DNA of 64,000 bases from Arthrobacter sp. MA-N2 (GTDB lineage: Bacteria > Actinomycetota > Actinomycetes > Actinomycetales > Micrococcaceae), in contig NZ_KI912156.1 of the NCBI RefSeq assembly GCF_000517125.1, positions 188,290-252,289 of the forward strand, written 5' to 3'. Each line of letters opens with the position of its first letter. Position 1 is the stretch's first letter. Under the pieces are notes generated by a model that made no database searches, had not been told where the DNA came from, and was given only the letters and a program-made list of their open reading frames with translations. The translations under genes were made by a program, and so were the position numbers. This document shows positions 1-8,609 of this stretch, one piece after another.

Positions 1-1350
1 TTGGACGGAGTGAAACTTTGGACCACCAACGGCGTGATTGCCGAACTGGTTGTGATCATGGCCGTCGTCCCCGCCCGCACGGACCCCGATGGGACGGCGC
101 ACCAGGGCGGGATCACGGCGTTCGTAGTGGAGATGGACTCCCCCGGCATCACAGTCGAGAACCGCAACGCGTTCATGGGTTTGCGGGGCATCGAGAACGG
201 CGTAACGCGCTTCCATCAAGTCCGCGTGCCGGCAGCGAACCGGCTGGGACGCGAAGGCCAAGGGCTCAAGATCGCCCTCACGACGCTGAACACTGGCCGG
301 CTCTCCATCCCCGGGCTGTGCGTCGCCGCAGGCAAGTGGTCGTTGAAGATCGCCCGCGAATGGTCCAGCGCCCGGACGCAATGGGGGCGCCCGGTCGGTA
401 AGCATGAGGCGGTCGGGAAGAAGATCGCGTTCATTGCCGCCACCACTTTTGCGCTTGAAGCCGTGTTTGAGCTCTCCGCCGAAATGGCCGACGCCGGTCA
501 GAAGGACGTTCGGATCGAGGCGGCCTTGGCCAAGCTTTGGTCCACCGAGCTGAGTTACCTGGTGGCCGATGAGCTGGTGCAGATCCGTGGTGGTCGTGGG
601 TTCGAGACCGCGGATTCCTTGGAGGCACGCGGGGAACGCGCGGTGGCGGCCGAACAACTTCTGCGGGACATGCGCATCAACCGGATCTTCGAGGGTTCGT
701 CCGAGATCATGCGCCTGCTCATCGCCCGCGAAGCCGTCGACGCCCACCTTTCGGCGGCGGGCGAGCTGGCTTCCGCGGACGCAACCTTGCAGGAGAAGGC
801 GCGTGCCGCCGTCGGCGCCTCAGGTTTTTACGCCAAATGGCTCCCCAAGCTTGTGGCCGGAGCCGGCATGGACCCCAGGTCTTACGGCGAGTTTGGGCGC
901 TTGGCCAAGCAACTGAGATATGTGGAGCGGGCTTCACGTCGGCTCGCCCGGCAGACGTTCTATGGGATGGGCCGCTGGCAGGCGAAGCTCGAGTACAAAC
1001 AAGCCTTCCTCGGCCGGATCGTGGATATCGGGGCGGAATTGTTTGCCATGGCTGCATGCTGCTCGCGGGCTGAAATGCTGCTGCGGACCGTGCCGGAGCA
1101 AGGTGCGGCAGCCTACGAACTTGCCGAGGCCTACTGCGAGCAGGCAAGAATCCGGGTGGACGGATACTTCGAGCAACTGTGGAAGAATACCGACGACGTC
1201 GATCACGAATTGTCCTCAAACGTGCTCGCTGGAGACTACACCTGGCTTGAGGCCGGAATCCTGGACCCCTCCGAAGGAACAGGGCCGTGGATCGCCGATG
1301 CCTCTCCCGGTGCCTCTTTGAAGGAGGACCTGCACCGAAAGTACCGCTGA
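1..1350 (+). CDS. Acyl-CoA dehydrogenase, C-terminal part (5' end outside window)
   Basis: FAD-dependent acyl-CoA dehydrogenase of the long FadE-like type, expected to catalyse the first oxidation step of beta-oxidation. The visible 449 residues begin inside the middle domain (DGVKLWTTNG is the usual ACAD segment before the beta domain). They continue through the helical C-terminal domain with RTQWGRPVGKHEA and the QIRGGRGFE and RINRIFEGSSEI motifs that contact FAD and substrate. The TTG at base 1 reads as an internal Leu codon, so the true start lies upstream. About 200 C-terminal residues after the ACAD fold are consistent with the roughly 600-residue subclass. Substrate chain length cannot be told. 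Confidence 0.92.
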   Translation: MDGVKLWTTNGVIAELVVIMAVVPARTDPDGTAHQGGITAFVVEMDSPGITVENRNAFMGLRGIENGVTRFHQVRVPAANRLGREGQGLKIALTTLNTGRLSIPGLCVAAGKWSLKIAREWSSARTQWGRPVGKHEAVGKKIAFIAATTFALEAVFELSAEMADAGQKDVRIEAALAKLWSTELSYLVADELVQIRGGRGFETADSLEARGERAVAAEQLLRDMRINRIFEGSSEIMRLLIAREAVDAHLSAAGELASADATLQEKARAAVGASGFYAKWLPKLVAGAGMDPRSYGEFGRLAKQLRYVERASRRLARQTFYGMGRWQAKLEYKQAFLGRIVDIGAELFAMAACCSRAEMLLRTVPEQGAAAYELAEAYCEQARIRVDGYFEQLWKNTDDVDHELSSNVLAGDYTWLEAGILDPSEGTGPWIADASPGASLKEDLHRKYR

Positions 1351-1365
1351 TCCCAACGGAGGCGG

Positions 1366-1770
1366 CTAGCCGACCTCGCCGTCGAGGTAGTACCAGCGCC
1401 GGTCGATCCGCAGGAAGCGGCTGACTTCACGCTGGACGCCGCGTTCGCCGCCGGAACGGTAGTGCGCCGCGAACTCGACGGATCCTTCACCATCCAAGGG
1501 ACCGCCGTCGCGCGTTGCCACGATGTCCAGTCGCCGCCATTCGATATCGGGATCCAGCTCCAGTACGGCAGGTCTGGTATCGGGGTGCCACGTGCGCAGC
1601 AGGTAGTCGCTGTCAAGGACCGCGAAGGCCGAGTAGCGGGAGCGCATGAGCTGCTCCGCCGTCGGAGCGTCGGTCTCTCCACTGTGGAAGCGTCCACAGC
1701 ACTCTGTGTACTGCTCGCCGGACAGGCAAGGGCAGGCGCCGTTGCGTAGGCGGGCGGGATCGAATGGCAT
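1366..1770 (-). CDS. YchJ/UPF0225-family protein with SEC-C zinc motif
   Basis: 134-residue protein with an N-terminal SEC-C type zinc-binding cluster (CPCLSG then ECCGRFH, residues about 14-26), followed by the YchJ-like NTF2-fold region with RSRYSAFAVLDSDYLLRTWH and a closing WYYLDGE. Length and order match the UPF0225/YchJ family. Its biochemical role is unknown; SEC-C motifs often mediate protein binding. It converges on the acyl-CoA dehydrogenase, leaving only 15 bases between stop codons. Confidence 0.85.
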   Translation of the reverse strand: MPFDPARLRNGACPCLSGEQYTECCGRFHSGETDAPTAEQLMRSRYSAFAVLDSDYLLRTWHPDTRPAVLELDPDIEWRRLDIVATRDGGPLDGEGSVEFAAHYRSGGERGVQREVSRFLRIDRRWYYLDGEVG

Positions 1771-1961
1771 TGGAGCCCTATCTCTAGGAGAAGGTGAGAG
1801 CTAGCTAACAAATATTGTCACAACATGTAACAGCTTCGATACAACCTCGGCGACGCGCAGTTCGGCGGGTGATTCCCTCGGATTTCGACCGTACGCTTGA
1901 AGACATGCCCGCGGACCGACGGTTGCGGCGCCCACCACACAACTCTGACTCGGGAGGCTAC

Positions 1962-2531
1962 GTGGAGGATCCAACAACACTTGGCCTCAATCTGACCTTT
2001 TTCGGCACGCTCGGACTGGCTTTGCTCATGTTCCTTTCTTTGGGGATCTTGGTCGCGATCACTTTGGTCCTGGTCGGCGTCGCGAAGCTGGTTTCAATCA
2101 TCTTGCTTGCCATGGTGGGGATCTTCCCGAAACGCGATGTCGGCCCGGTTACACACCTGCCCCCACGGCCTCGGCGCGCCCCCGCCCTGAAGGCGGTTTT
2201 CGAAGAGCCGACGACGGCGGAGCCCGGCACCCCTGAACCGGCTCTGCTTGTTCCCGGGGAGCCGCGTCCTGGAATCCTGGCGAAGGAACATCCCCTTGTG
2301 GTTGCGGTAAAGCAGGATCCTCCGGTCATGAACAGCGAATGGGCTGCTGCTGTTGCCGAGGCTGATGCCCGGGCCGCAGCGCGTGCCGAGGAAGCAGCAA
2401 CCGGGCCAGAGGCTGCCCCGCAACCAGAGACTGCCCCGCCAATCCGCGGACGCGTGGGAGACCCGCATGGCGGCAAGGCTGTCTCGTCCGGACGCGTCAC
2501 AGCCTCCGCCGGAGTCCGCCCGCCCAACTGA
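1962..2531 (+). CDS. Hypothetical membrane protein with proline/alanine-rich tail
   Basis: I do not recognise the family. The GTG at 1962 is chosen because GGGAGG lies at 1952-1957 at good spacing; the same frame is open back to 1815 but without a better ribosome site. From this start the protein has one long hydrophobic stretch near its N-terminus (FFGTLGLALLMFLSLGILVA and on to about residue 50), then a charged Pro/Ala/Glu-rich cytoplasmic or periplasmic tail. The last residues (RPPN) and the TGA stop are encoded by sequence resembling the left end of the adjacent palindromic repeat. Confidence 0.6.
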   Translation: MEDPTTLGLNLTFFGTLGLALLMFLSLGILVAITLVLVGVAKLVSIILLAMVGIFPKRDVGPVTHLPPRPRRAPALKAVFEEPTTAEPGTPEPALLVPGEPRPGILAKEHPLVVAVKQDPPVMNSEWAAAVAEADARAAARAEEAATGPEAAPQPETAPPIRGRVGDPHGGKAVSSGRVTASAGVRPPN

Positions 2532-2543
2532 CTAGTCCGCCCG

Positions 2544-2609
2544 CCCAACTAGCTCGCAGTTGTTGTCGTTTTGACGCTCGAAAACGACAACAAATGCGAG
2601 CTAGTTGGG
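2544..2609. repeat. 66-nt palindromic repeat, copy 1
   Basis: The left arm at 2544-2572 and right arm at 2581-2609 are each 29 nt and complementary at 28 of 29 positions, around an 8-nt loop (GACGCTCG). The arms begin CCCAACTAGCTCGC and contain GTTGTCGTTTT near the loop. The element sits between two convergent genes. It could act as a bidirectional terminator, but there is no U-tract outside the stem. The same arm/loop geometry recurs at 13516-13581 and 40146-40211. Confidence 0.9.
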
Positions 2610-2619
2610 GAGGGTGCAC

Positions 2620-3111
2620 TCAGGCAGCCAGTTGCCTGAACCCGGCCCCGTGGTAGATGAGGGGCTCGGCGTCGTGGTTGATTTCCACGGACTTCACTTC
2701 GAGGACCACAATTGCGTGGTCGCCCGCAGGGGTCTCGGAGACCACTTGGCATTCAAGCGCCAGCGCCGCGCCGTCGATCAACACCGCACCGGCGTCGCTC
2801 GTGGAGGTCGAAAGGCCCGCGAAGCGCTCCTCCGTCCGGGAGGAGAGCTGCAGGCACACGGCTTCCTGGCCCTGGGCCAAGATGGACACCCCAAGGCAAG
2901 GAGCGCTCCGGAGTTTGGGCCACGTGGCGGAGGAGTTGTTTACCGCGAACATGACCAGCGGCGGTTCGAGCGAGACTCCCACTGTGAAGCTGGATGCCAC
3001 CAGGGCCTCCGGCGCGAAGCCAACCATGGCGCTGAACGCCGCCACGCCTGAGGGAAACTGCGCGAACGCCTGTTTGATCGAAGCGGATCCCTCCACTGTT
3101 GCCTGGGTCAT
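2620..3111 (-). CDS. Flavin reductase-like FMN-binding protein
   Basis: 163-residue split-barrel flavin reductase of the HpaC/RutF type, expected to reduce FMN/FAD with NAD(P)H for a partner monooxygenase. Typical features are FPSGVAAFSAM near the start, ASSFTVGVSLEPPLVMFAVN, a conserved SILAQGQE segment, and the late GDHAIVVLEVKSVEI strand with IYHGAGFRQL at the end. The start at 3111 (MTQATVEG) is preferred over a longer frame because AGAAAGGGA lies just upstream. It is divergent from an aldo/keto reductase across about 240 bases. No partner monooxygenase is in the window. Confidence 0.85.
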   Translation of the reverse strand: MTQATVEGSASIKQAFAQFPSGVAAFSAMVGFAPEALVASSFTVGVSLEPPLVMFAVNNSSATWPKLRSAPCLGVSILAQGQEAVCLQLSSRTEERFAGLSTSTSDAGAVLIDGAALALECQVVSETPAGDHAIVVLEVKSVEINHDAEPLIYHGAGFRQLAA

Positions 3112-3354
3112 GGGGTCCCTTTCTCTGTAGTTTCGTGCCTGCCTTCCTACTAATTCACTGGATGCCGATAACGGCAATATTTGTGTATTCGCGTGTCGAT
3201 TCACGTCAATTCATCATTCGACATGTGCTGTTTTCATTACCCCGCAATACGAAAAACGAAGAATTTGTACACTTTTCGAGTGTCCCGGCCACGACATGTG
3301 TAGCGTCGTGTCAATCCATTGCCCAGCCTTGATTCTTCACGGAGGAAGCCGGAG
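3112..3354. promoter_or_regulatory. Divergent promoter region
   Basis: This AT-richer stretch separates the divergently transcribed flavin reductase and aldo/keto reductase. The 9-mer CGACATGTG occurs at 3219-3227 and again at 3292-3300, each containing the palindrome ACATGT. This would suit a shared regulator, but no assigned binding consensus was recognised. Confidence 0.3.
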
Positions 3355-4389
3355 ATGAGCCTCAACGAGCTTCGAACCCTGGGACGCACAGGCGCCCTGA
3401 TCAGCCCCCTTACCCTGGGCACCCTGAACCTTGGGACCGGTTCTGCACCCACGGGCGCCGAAGAAAGCATCCGCATTGTCCATGCTGCCCTCGACGCCGG
3501 AATCACCAGCGTCGACACCGCAGACATCTATTCGCAAGGCGAGGCGGAAGCCATTGTGGGCCGGGCCCTCCATGGGCGGCGTGACGATGTTTTCCTTTCC
3601 ACCAAGTTCCACGGACAAATGGGGCCGAATCCTGCGCACGCGGGGAATTCCCGGCGCTGGATCATGAAAGCCGTGGAGGGCAGCCTCAACCGCCTGCAGA
3701 CAGACAGGATCGACCTCTACCAAGCGCATCGCCCGGACTACAACACCGACGTCCTGGAAACCGTCACGGCCCTCAACGACCTCATCCGGCAGGGCAAGAT
3801 CCTCTATTACGGAACGTCGGTGTTCACGCCTGCGCAACTTGTCGAGGCACAGTGGATCGCGACGACGAACCACCTCGTGCCGCCGGTAGTCGACCAAGTG
3901 CCCTATTCCTTGCTGGTGCGCGCCAACGAGCGGGATGTCTTTCCGATCACCCAGCAGTACAACCTCGGCGTGCTCAGCTACGGACCGCTCGACGGCGGCT
4001 GGCTCTCCGGGAACTACCGGGTGGGCGTTCCACAGCCTTCAAGCTCCCGGGCGCTGGCAGTTCCCGGGCGCTTCGACGTCTCGGCACCTTTCAACAGGAA
4101 CAAGCTTCTGGCGGCCGATGCCCTGACCCGCGTCGCCCAACGGCACGGACTCACCCTTATCCAATTGGCCGTCGGCTTCGCCCTCAACCATCCTGCCGTC
4201 AGCAGCGTGGTGATCGGTCCACGGACCGAGGAGCACTTGACCGACTACCTCAAAGCGGCAGACGTTGTCCTCAACGAAGCCGTCCTGGATGCCATCGATG
4301 ACATCGTGGCCCCTGGCACGAATTTCCTGGAGCGGGACGCGGGGACCGTCGTCCCCCACCTTGAATTCGCGGAACTTCGACGCCGTTAG
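3355..4389 (+). CDS. Aldo/keto reductase
   Basis: 344-residue NADPH-dependent aldo/keto reductase of the YajO/Gpr-like group. The TIM-barrel signature residues are visible: AGITSVDTADIYSQGEAE (catalytic Asp and Tyr), FLSTKFHG (catalytic Lys), then DLYQAHRPDYNTD (catalytic His region), and LNHPAVSSVVIGPRTEEHL (the cofactor-binding segment). ATG 3355 is chosen because GGAGGAAG precedes it; twelve upstream codons in frame lack support. The substrate is unknown. Confidence 0.9.
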   Translation: MSLNELRTLGRTGALISPLTLGTLNLGTGSAPTGAEESIRIVHAALDAGITSVDTADIYSQGEAEAIVGRALHGRRDDVFLSTKFHGQMGPNPAHAGNSRRWIMKAVEGSLNRLQTDRIDLYQAHRPDYNTDVLETVTALNDLIRQGKILYYGTSVFTPAQLVEAQWIATTNHLVPPVVDQVPYSLLVRANERDVFPITQQYNLGVLSYGPLDGGWLSGNYRVGVPQPSSSRALAVPGRFDVSAPFNRNKLLAADALTRVAQRHGLTLIQLAVGFALNHPAVSSVVIGPRTEEHLTDYLKAADVVLNEAVLDAIDDIVAPGTNFLERDAGTVVPHLEFAELRRR

Positions 4390-4443
4390 CCAGCGTCGCG
4401 TACAACGGTCCAGGCTGCGCGCGGACTATACTCATTCGCAATC

Positions 4444-4839
4444 ATGACTAGCCTTCCGACTTCCGCCCAAACATCAAAAAGCAACAATGTGCGCATTGAC
4501 GCGTGGCTTTGGGCCATCCGCGCCTACAAGACCCGTTCCGCGGCCACCACCGCCTGCCGGGCAGGACACGTACGAATCAACGGGAACCCGGTCAAAGCCT
4601 CGCAGTCGGTGATTATCGGCGACAGCATCCGGGTCCGCCAGTCCGGCTTCGAACGCATCCTCGAGGTTCGCCGCCTCATTGCCAAAAGGGTAGGTGCCGA
4701 GGCAGCGTCCCACTGCTTCACTGACCACACCCCCGAGAGGCCCACGGCCCCGGCCCTCGGACTTCCGCAGCGCGATCGCGGCGCGGGACGGCCCACCAAG
4801 AAGGACCGGCGCGACATGCAGAAGCTCAAGGGACAGTAG
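4444..4839 (+). CDS. S4-domain RNA-binding protein (Hsp15-like)
   Basis: 131-residue protein with an S4 RNA-binding domain at about residues 16-65 (VRIDAWLWAIRAYKTRSAAT, GHVRINGNPVK, IGDSIRVR), like HslR/Hsp15, which binds stalled 50S subunits carrying peptidyl-tRNA. The C-terminus is basic (GRPTKKDRRDMQKLKGQ), as in the family. It is the first gene after the aldo/keto reductase, with its own 54-base gap. Confidence 0.87.
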   Translation: MTSLPTSAQTSKSNNVRIDAWLWAIRAYKTRSAATTACRAGHVRINGNPVKASQSVIIGDSIRVRQSGFERILEVRRLIAKRVGAEAASHCFTDHTPERPTAPALGLPQRDRGAGRPTKKDRRDMQKLKGQ

Positions 4840-4978
4840 CCCACCCGAAGGCGGGGTTGGAAGCTCGCTGCGCCTCCGGCGTCGGGCAGTTTTGAACCTC
4901 GGCTCTGCAGGAGCCCGAGCGACGCGTAAAGTGGCAAGGGACGCCGATTCTGGACGCCGCGCTGCCGAAGGAGAGAAC

Positions 4979-5596
4979 GTGACCATTGACTGGGACGAAA
5001 AAAGGGCCTTGCTACAGGAGCCCAATATTGCTGCCGTGACGCAGCTGTGCGACGAACTCATGGCCAAAAGACCTGGTTCTTCCGTGCCTTACATCGATCC
5101 GGTGCATGACGAGGACGAATGCCGGATTGTCACCCTGCAGACCAGCCCGGGCCGGACCCCTACCTCGGGTTTCGTTTCGCACCTCAACGACGACGACGCC
5201 GCCCGGCGTGCGCAACTCATCTATGACTCGGCGGAATTGGACGTCCGCTATGTCATGCCGTGGAACTGCTATCCATGGGTCCGTGACGCCGAACTGCCGC
5301 CGGCCCTCAGCGCACAGGAAAAGACCGATGGGCTCCGCCCGTTCCGCCAGTTCCTCAAAATCAACAAGAGGGTCTCCGCCGTCGTGGCGCATGGCGCAGA
5401 GACTGCGGCTTTTCTGGCGCTCTTCGAGAAGACCTACCATTCGCCGCTGCGGCAACACGGGATCAAAGTGTACAAAGCGAGCGCGCTCGGCGGACGGGCC
5501 TTTGCCCTGTCCGAGGCGAAGCAACAGGAACTCCTGGCCAAGAACATCGAAACCTACCGGGACGCCATGCAGCGGGCGGGTATCCAGCACCTATAG
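4979..5596 (+). CDS. Uracil-DNA glycosylase superfamily-like protein
   Basis: 205-residue protein whose N-terminus (DEKRALLQEPNIAAVTQL), central VPYIDP...SGFVSHLNDDDAA block and MPWNCYPWV segment follow a family of short UDG-like proteins that usually read GEAPG or FLFEKPG, then IWNxVPW. Motif 1 here is TSPGRTP, lacking the usual acidic residue, and no clean HPSP motif is seen (only YHSPLRQ). Activity is therefore uncertain: it may be a diverged or non-catalytic paralogue. GTG 4979 has AAGGAG five bases upstream. Confidence 0.55.
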   Translation: MTIDWDEKRALLQEPNIAAVTQLCDELMAKRPGSSVPYIDPVHDEDECRIVTLQTSPGRTPTSGFVSHLNDDDAARRAQLIYDSAELDVRYVMPWNCYPWVRDAELPPALSAQEKTDGLRPFRQFLKINKRVSAVVAHGAETAAFLALFEKTYHSPLRQHGIKVYKASALGGRAFALSEAKQQELLAKNIETYRDAMQRAGIQHL

Positions 5597-5629
5597 GCGA
5601 ATCTAGCCTGGCCCGGCTTCGGGGGAGGG

Positions 5630-6655
5630 TTAAGGCCCCGCGACGACGCCCAGGACCCGCCGTGCTGTGTCTTCCCATCGCGGCAGCGCATGGCTAGCCG
5701 ACGCGGCCGCGTCCCACCACTTCCGCCGCAGGGTCGCATCGCTGAGCCATGTCCGAAGAAACTGTTCCAAGGAGTCGAGTCCTGCCGTGAGGTCGATGGC
5801 TTCGCCTGCCCCGGAGGCCCCGAGCGCCTCCACTGCGCCGGTTCCTTTGCGGACCACTACTGGTATCCCGTGGGCCAGGGACTCCAGAACGACCATTCCG
5901 AAGGACTCCGAGCGTGAGATCAACAGGCTGAGATCCGCGCGGCGCCACTGTTCGTCCAAAGCCGATCCGGAAAGTTCGCCGGTTATTTCCACCCGCTTTT
6001 CGAGTCCATGGTGGGAAATGCGGTCTTGCACGGCTTCGGCGTAGGAGCGGTCTGCTTCCGTTGATCCCACAAGCGCCGCGGTCCATGGCAGGTCCTTGAT
6101 CCGGGCGAGCGCTTCGACAAATAGGATCTGATCCTTATTGGGGAGCAGCGCACCCACAACGATGAAATGCGGTGCCGCCGAAGCCCGTCGCGCGCTCGGC
6201 AACGCCCGCAGCTCCTCCACGCGGTCTACACCGGGGCTCGCCACGTGCACGTTGCTCCGGCCCCCCTGCCTGACGGCCTCGGCGGTTCCGGAGGCGGTGC
6301 AGAGAATGCCCGTCGCTGCACCGAGTCCACCCGACCCCTGTGACTGCTCCTCCGTCGGTGCCATGTGGAGCAAAACCCACACGCGGTGCCCTGCAGCGGT
6401 TGCGGCCTCGATTTCCGCTGGGCCGGCTGCCGCAATGAGGCCGTCGATAATACGAATAGGCACTTCGTCCCCGGCGAGCGCGTCAGCAAGAAGACGCCTG
6501 TCTGCCGAGGATCCGGACGGCCACCCGCCGTCGAGCTCGTGGATCGAAACTTCCGCGCCTAGGGAGCGAAGAGATTGAGCCAGCCTCGCGTTGTAGATAT
6601 TTCCCCCGGAACGATGGTGCACATTTGCGGGCAAAATCAGGCGGATCTTGACCAA
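5630..6655 (-). CDS. Glycosyltransferase, GT4-like
   Basis: About 340-residue glycosyltransferase with two Rossmann-like halves. The N-terminal half opens with VKIRLILPANVHHRSGGNIYNARLA. The second half has IVVGALLPNKDQ, the linking VEITGELSG, and the donor-binding block SRSESFGMVVLESLAHGIPVVV with the E(x7)E arrangement typical of retaining GT4 enzymes. GGAGGA is seven bases before the TTG at 6655, which favours that start; GTG 6673 and ATG 6670 lie in frame upstream. The donor and acceptor are unknown, and no polysaccharide locus surrounds it. Confidence 0.82.
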   Translation of the reverse strand: MVKIRLILPANVHHRSGGNIYNARLAQSLRSLGAEVSIHELDGGWPSGSSADRRLLADALAGDEVPIRIIDGLIAAAGPAEIEAATAAGHRVWVLLHMAPTEEQSQGSGGLGAATGILCTASGTAEAVRQGGRSNVHVASPGVDRVEELRALPSARRASAAPHFIVVGALLPNKDQILFVEALARIKDLPWTAALVGSTEADRSYAEAVQDRISHHGLEKRVEITGELSGSALDEQWRRADLSLLISRSESFGMVVLESLAHGIPVVVRKGTGAVEALGASGAGEAIDLTAGLDSLEQFLRTWLSDATLRRKWWDAAASASHALPRWEDTARRVLGVVAGP

Positions 6656-6777
6656 GGGCTCTTCCTCCATCACGCCGGGCTTCCGGATCGAGACTCAAGC
6701 ATTCGGGCCATGGAGCCGACCTTAGCGCCCCCGCGGCTGGCGTGGAAGGCACCGGGCATCGGCGGTAGATTGTGGGC

Positions 6778-7299
6778 ATGGCACAGATATCCTCAGACCG
6801 TCGAGACGTGATCGCTGATCGGCTCTTGGACATTGCGGAGTTCAGCCACGCGCACTGGTTCTTCGGCAATCTCTATGAGGCCCTCGTGAAAATTCCGGAC
6901 CGGGTCGCGGCCTCGGAGGCAACTCCTGGACTCCCCCGGTCTCCCTTTGGAGCCGGAAGCCCCGGCCGCTATTACGCGCCCGTCGCGCCGATCAGTGCAC
7001 CTGCCGCCATCGCCGCCCTCGCGACGGGTTGGAATCATGCCCGCAGCCGGCGTTGGCTCATGGTCGCTGCAGCCAGTTCGACGACGGGTGCGGCCGCCAC
7101 CGCGTACCTGCTCCGGTCCATCAACCCCAAGCTGTTCTTCAGCCGGTATCCGCTCGACGAGACGCACCGCAAGCCCTTGTTGAAGAAGTGGTACCGGATC
7201 CACGCCCTCAGACTCACAGCCAGCGCCGTCGCCCTGGCCGCGGTCCATCAAGCACGGACAATCCGGCTCAGAAGCCAGGTAGGAATTGACGGTTCCTGA
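6778..7299 (+). CDS. Hypothetical membrane-associated protein
   Basis: About 173 residues with two hydrophobic helices (APISAPAAIAALATGW and LMVAAASSTTGAAATAYLL) and a short third near the C-terminus, with a DETHRKPLLKKWYRIHALR segment between. The pattern suggests a DUF1772-like or similar small integral membrane protein, but I cannot assign a family firmly. Its 3' end overlaps the convergent neighbour by about 30 bases. Confidence 0.6.
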   Translation: MAQISSDRRDVIADRLLDIAEFSHAHWFFGNLYEALVKIPDRVAASEATPGLPRSPFGAGSPGRYYAPVAPISAPAAIAALATGWNHARSRRWLMVAAASSTTGAAATAYLLRSINPKLFFSRYPLDETHRKPLLKKWYRIHALRLTASAVALAAVHQARTIRLRSQVGIDGS

Positions 7300-7882
7300 T
7301 CCGAGATTCGCCGAATTCGACCCCCACGCGTCCAATCTCCCACGGTCCACGGCCTCTGTACTTTGGTCTGCCCACGGCCACATGGGGTACCCAACGGGGC
7401 GAGCGGAATCCAAGGGCTGGAGAGCTGAGGATGAAGTCGTCGATATTGTCGACAAGCAGTTCATCCAGGAGTTCGTGAAGGCCGCGGACCAGGGCGAGCT
7501 GGTAGTCACGCACGAAGGCGGGCACGGCAATCTCCAGTCCACACACTCCACCGCTGCCTAGCGCGATCAGCCTTTCGGAGCTGCCGGAAAAGGATTCCAA
7601 CACAGGTAGTGCCTCAAGCCAGGAAACTGTCCCAACCATGGCCGACTCGGCGCTGGTGATGCCTTTGGTCCACTGGGTTACGTCCCGGCAAAAGTCCTCT
7701 GCGACCCCCAGGTGCAGCAGCGTCATGTGCAGTCCCCGCGGCCTGCGCAGGGCCCAGACGTAGCGCGCCAACTCCTCATAATCAGAAGGTCCCGCCCCGA
7801 CACTGAGCACCGGCACCTCCACGGTGATGGGCGGTGCTGTCAGTGTCGTTGAATCCCATCCCCCGCGCGGACGGTTGGCCAT
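7268..7882 (-). CDS. 2'-5' RNA ligase/2H phosphoesterase-like protein
   Basis: About 204 residues. The segment RGLHMTLLHLGV carries the HxT motif of LigT-type 2H phosphoesterases. The second site, WVPHVAVGRP, keeps the His and the downstream hydrophobic-Gly pattern but reads HVA instead of HxT/S, so catalysis is uncertain. Start 7882 (MANRPRGG) is a choice; the frame is open to 7921 in the tandem repeat. Substrate unknown. Confidence 0.55.
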   Translation of the reverse strand: MANRPRGGWDSTTLTAPPITVEVPVLSVGAGPSDYEELARYVWALRRPRGLHMTLLHLGVAEDFCRDVTQWTKGITSAESAMVGTVSWLEALPVLESFSGSSERLIALGSGGVCGLEIAVPAFVRDYQLALVRGLHELLDELLVDNIDDFILSSPALGFRSPRWVPHVAVGRPKYRGRGPWEIGRVGVEFGESRIRNRQFLPGF

Positions 7883-7918
7883 GGATGCAAGTATGCTCCG
7901 GCCGGAGTTCGTTCGCCT

Positions 7919-7966
7919 CACTAATGCGGTTCCACACTAATGCGGTTCGACACTAATGCGGTTCGA
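7919..7966. repeat. Tandem 16-bp repeat, three copies
   Basis: CACTAATGCGGTTCSA occurs three times head to tail (7919, 7935, 7951), the last two identical. It spans the truncated 3' end of the Fic remnant and supplies its TAG stop on the minus strand, so it may mark a deletion or rearrangement scar. Confidence 0.85.
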
Positions 7967-8532
7967 CCGACTGGCCTATGGTGTCTCTCTCAATATCTGA
8001 GGCAGAAATCCCATCTGGTCGAGGCGCCATGTCAGCAATGGTGTCCAGAAGTGAAGTCATGTCACTGTGGACATCACCCGGAGCGGGCGGGCGATGGGCC
8101 GATCCGCTGATCGTGACATCGCTCAGCCGGTATGCGCCAGGCGTACGATCGCCCTCACGCTCCAGCCCTGCAACCGATATTCGATGGATTTCCCGAACAA
8201 GTCCGTGCGTCAGCGTGGTTCCCGGGTTCACGGTTGCATCGACGAAGGCCGTTGCTTGTTGCAGCTGGACGATCTCTTTAACACCATCATTCTGGTGCAC
8301 ATCGCCATAGCGATCGGCCCGTTCCGTCGCCCATGTCGATACGAATCCGCTCAAGCTCAATGATGGCCTTGGCCAGCGGGGAACTGAACAGGAAGTCGGG
8401 AAACTCGATCGGCTTCATCGCATCGGAATTTTCACCAGGGTATTCATAACAGTTAAGACTGTGCCCGGCTATGCCCTTAGAAATCAACCCACTCGCCACC
8501 ATGAGAGCGTCAAACAATTTAATCCGGGACAT
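7953..8532 (-). pseudogene. Fic/DOC-family protein remnant (frameshifted and truncated)
   Basis: Two overlapping frames together resemble a Fic protein. The upstream frame (8532 down to about 8330) carries EFPDFLFSSPLAKAIIELER, the usual Fic N-terminal segment. The second frame (about 8330 to 7953) carries KEIVQLQQATAFVDATV, LTHGLVREIHRISV, then DRTPGAYR and ISGSAHRPPAPGDV, the conserved stretch just before the active site. The catalytic HPFxDGNGR loop is absent: the frame stops in a tandem repeat first. About 40 residues between the parts also appear to be missing. It should have no AMP-transferase activity. Confidence 0.72.
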
Positions 8533-8573
8533 TCAGCATTTAAGTCGAGGTTTAGCCAGCAAGCCGGCCAACA

Positions 8574-8603
8574 TTGACACCGTCCTGTGAGCTGTGCCAT
8601 ATT
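8574..8603 (+). promoter_or_regulatory. Sigma-70-like promoter of the asparagine regulator
   Basis: TTGACA at 8574-8579 and CATATT at 8598-8603 are separated by 18 bases. The expected transcription start falls on or next to the GTG at 8610, suggesting a leaderless mRNA. Confidence 0.5.
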
Positions 8604-8609
8604 TTAAGT

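Noticed and set aside
1236..1811. Long minus-strand frame over the YchJ-like gene
   Set aside because: It is the out-of-frame shadow of the 1366-1770 gene; its translation is Ser/Arg/Pro-rich without motifs.
2544..2609. Treating the 66-nt palindrome as an ordinary intrinsic terminator
   Set aside because: No U-tract follows the stem on either strand, and copy 2 lies between two genes of the same orientation with three strongly similar copies, which fits a repeat family better.
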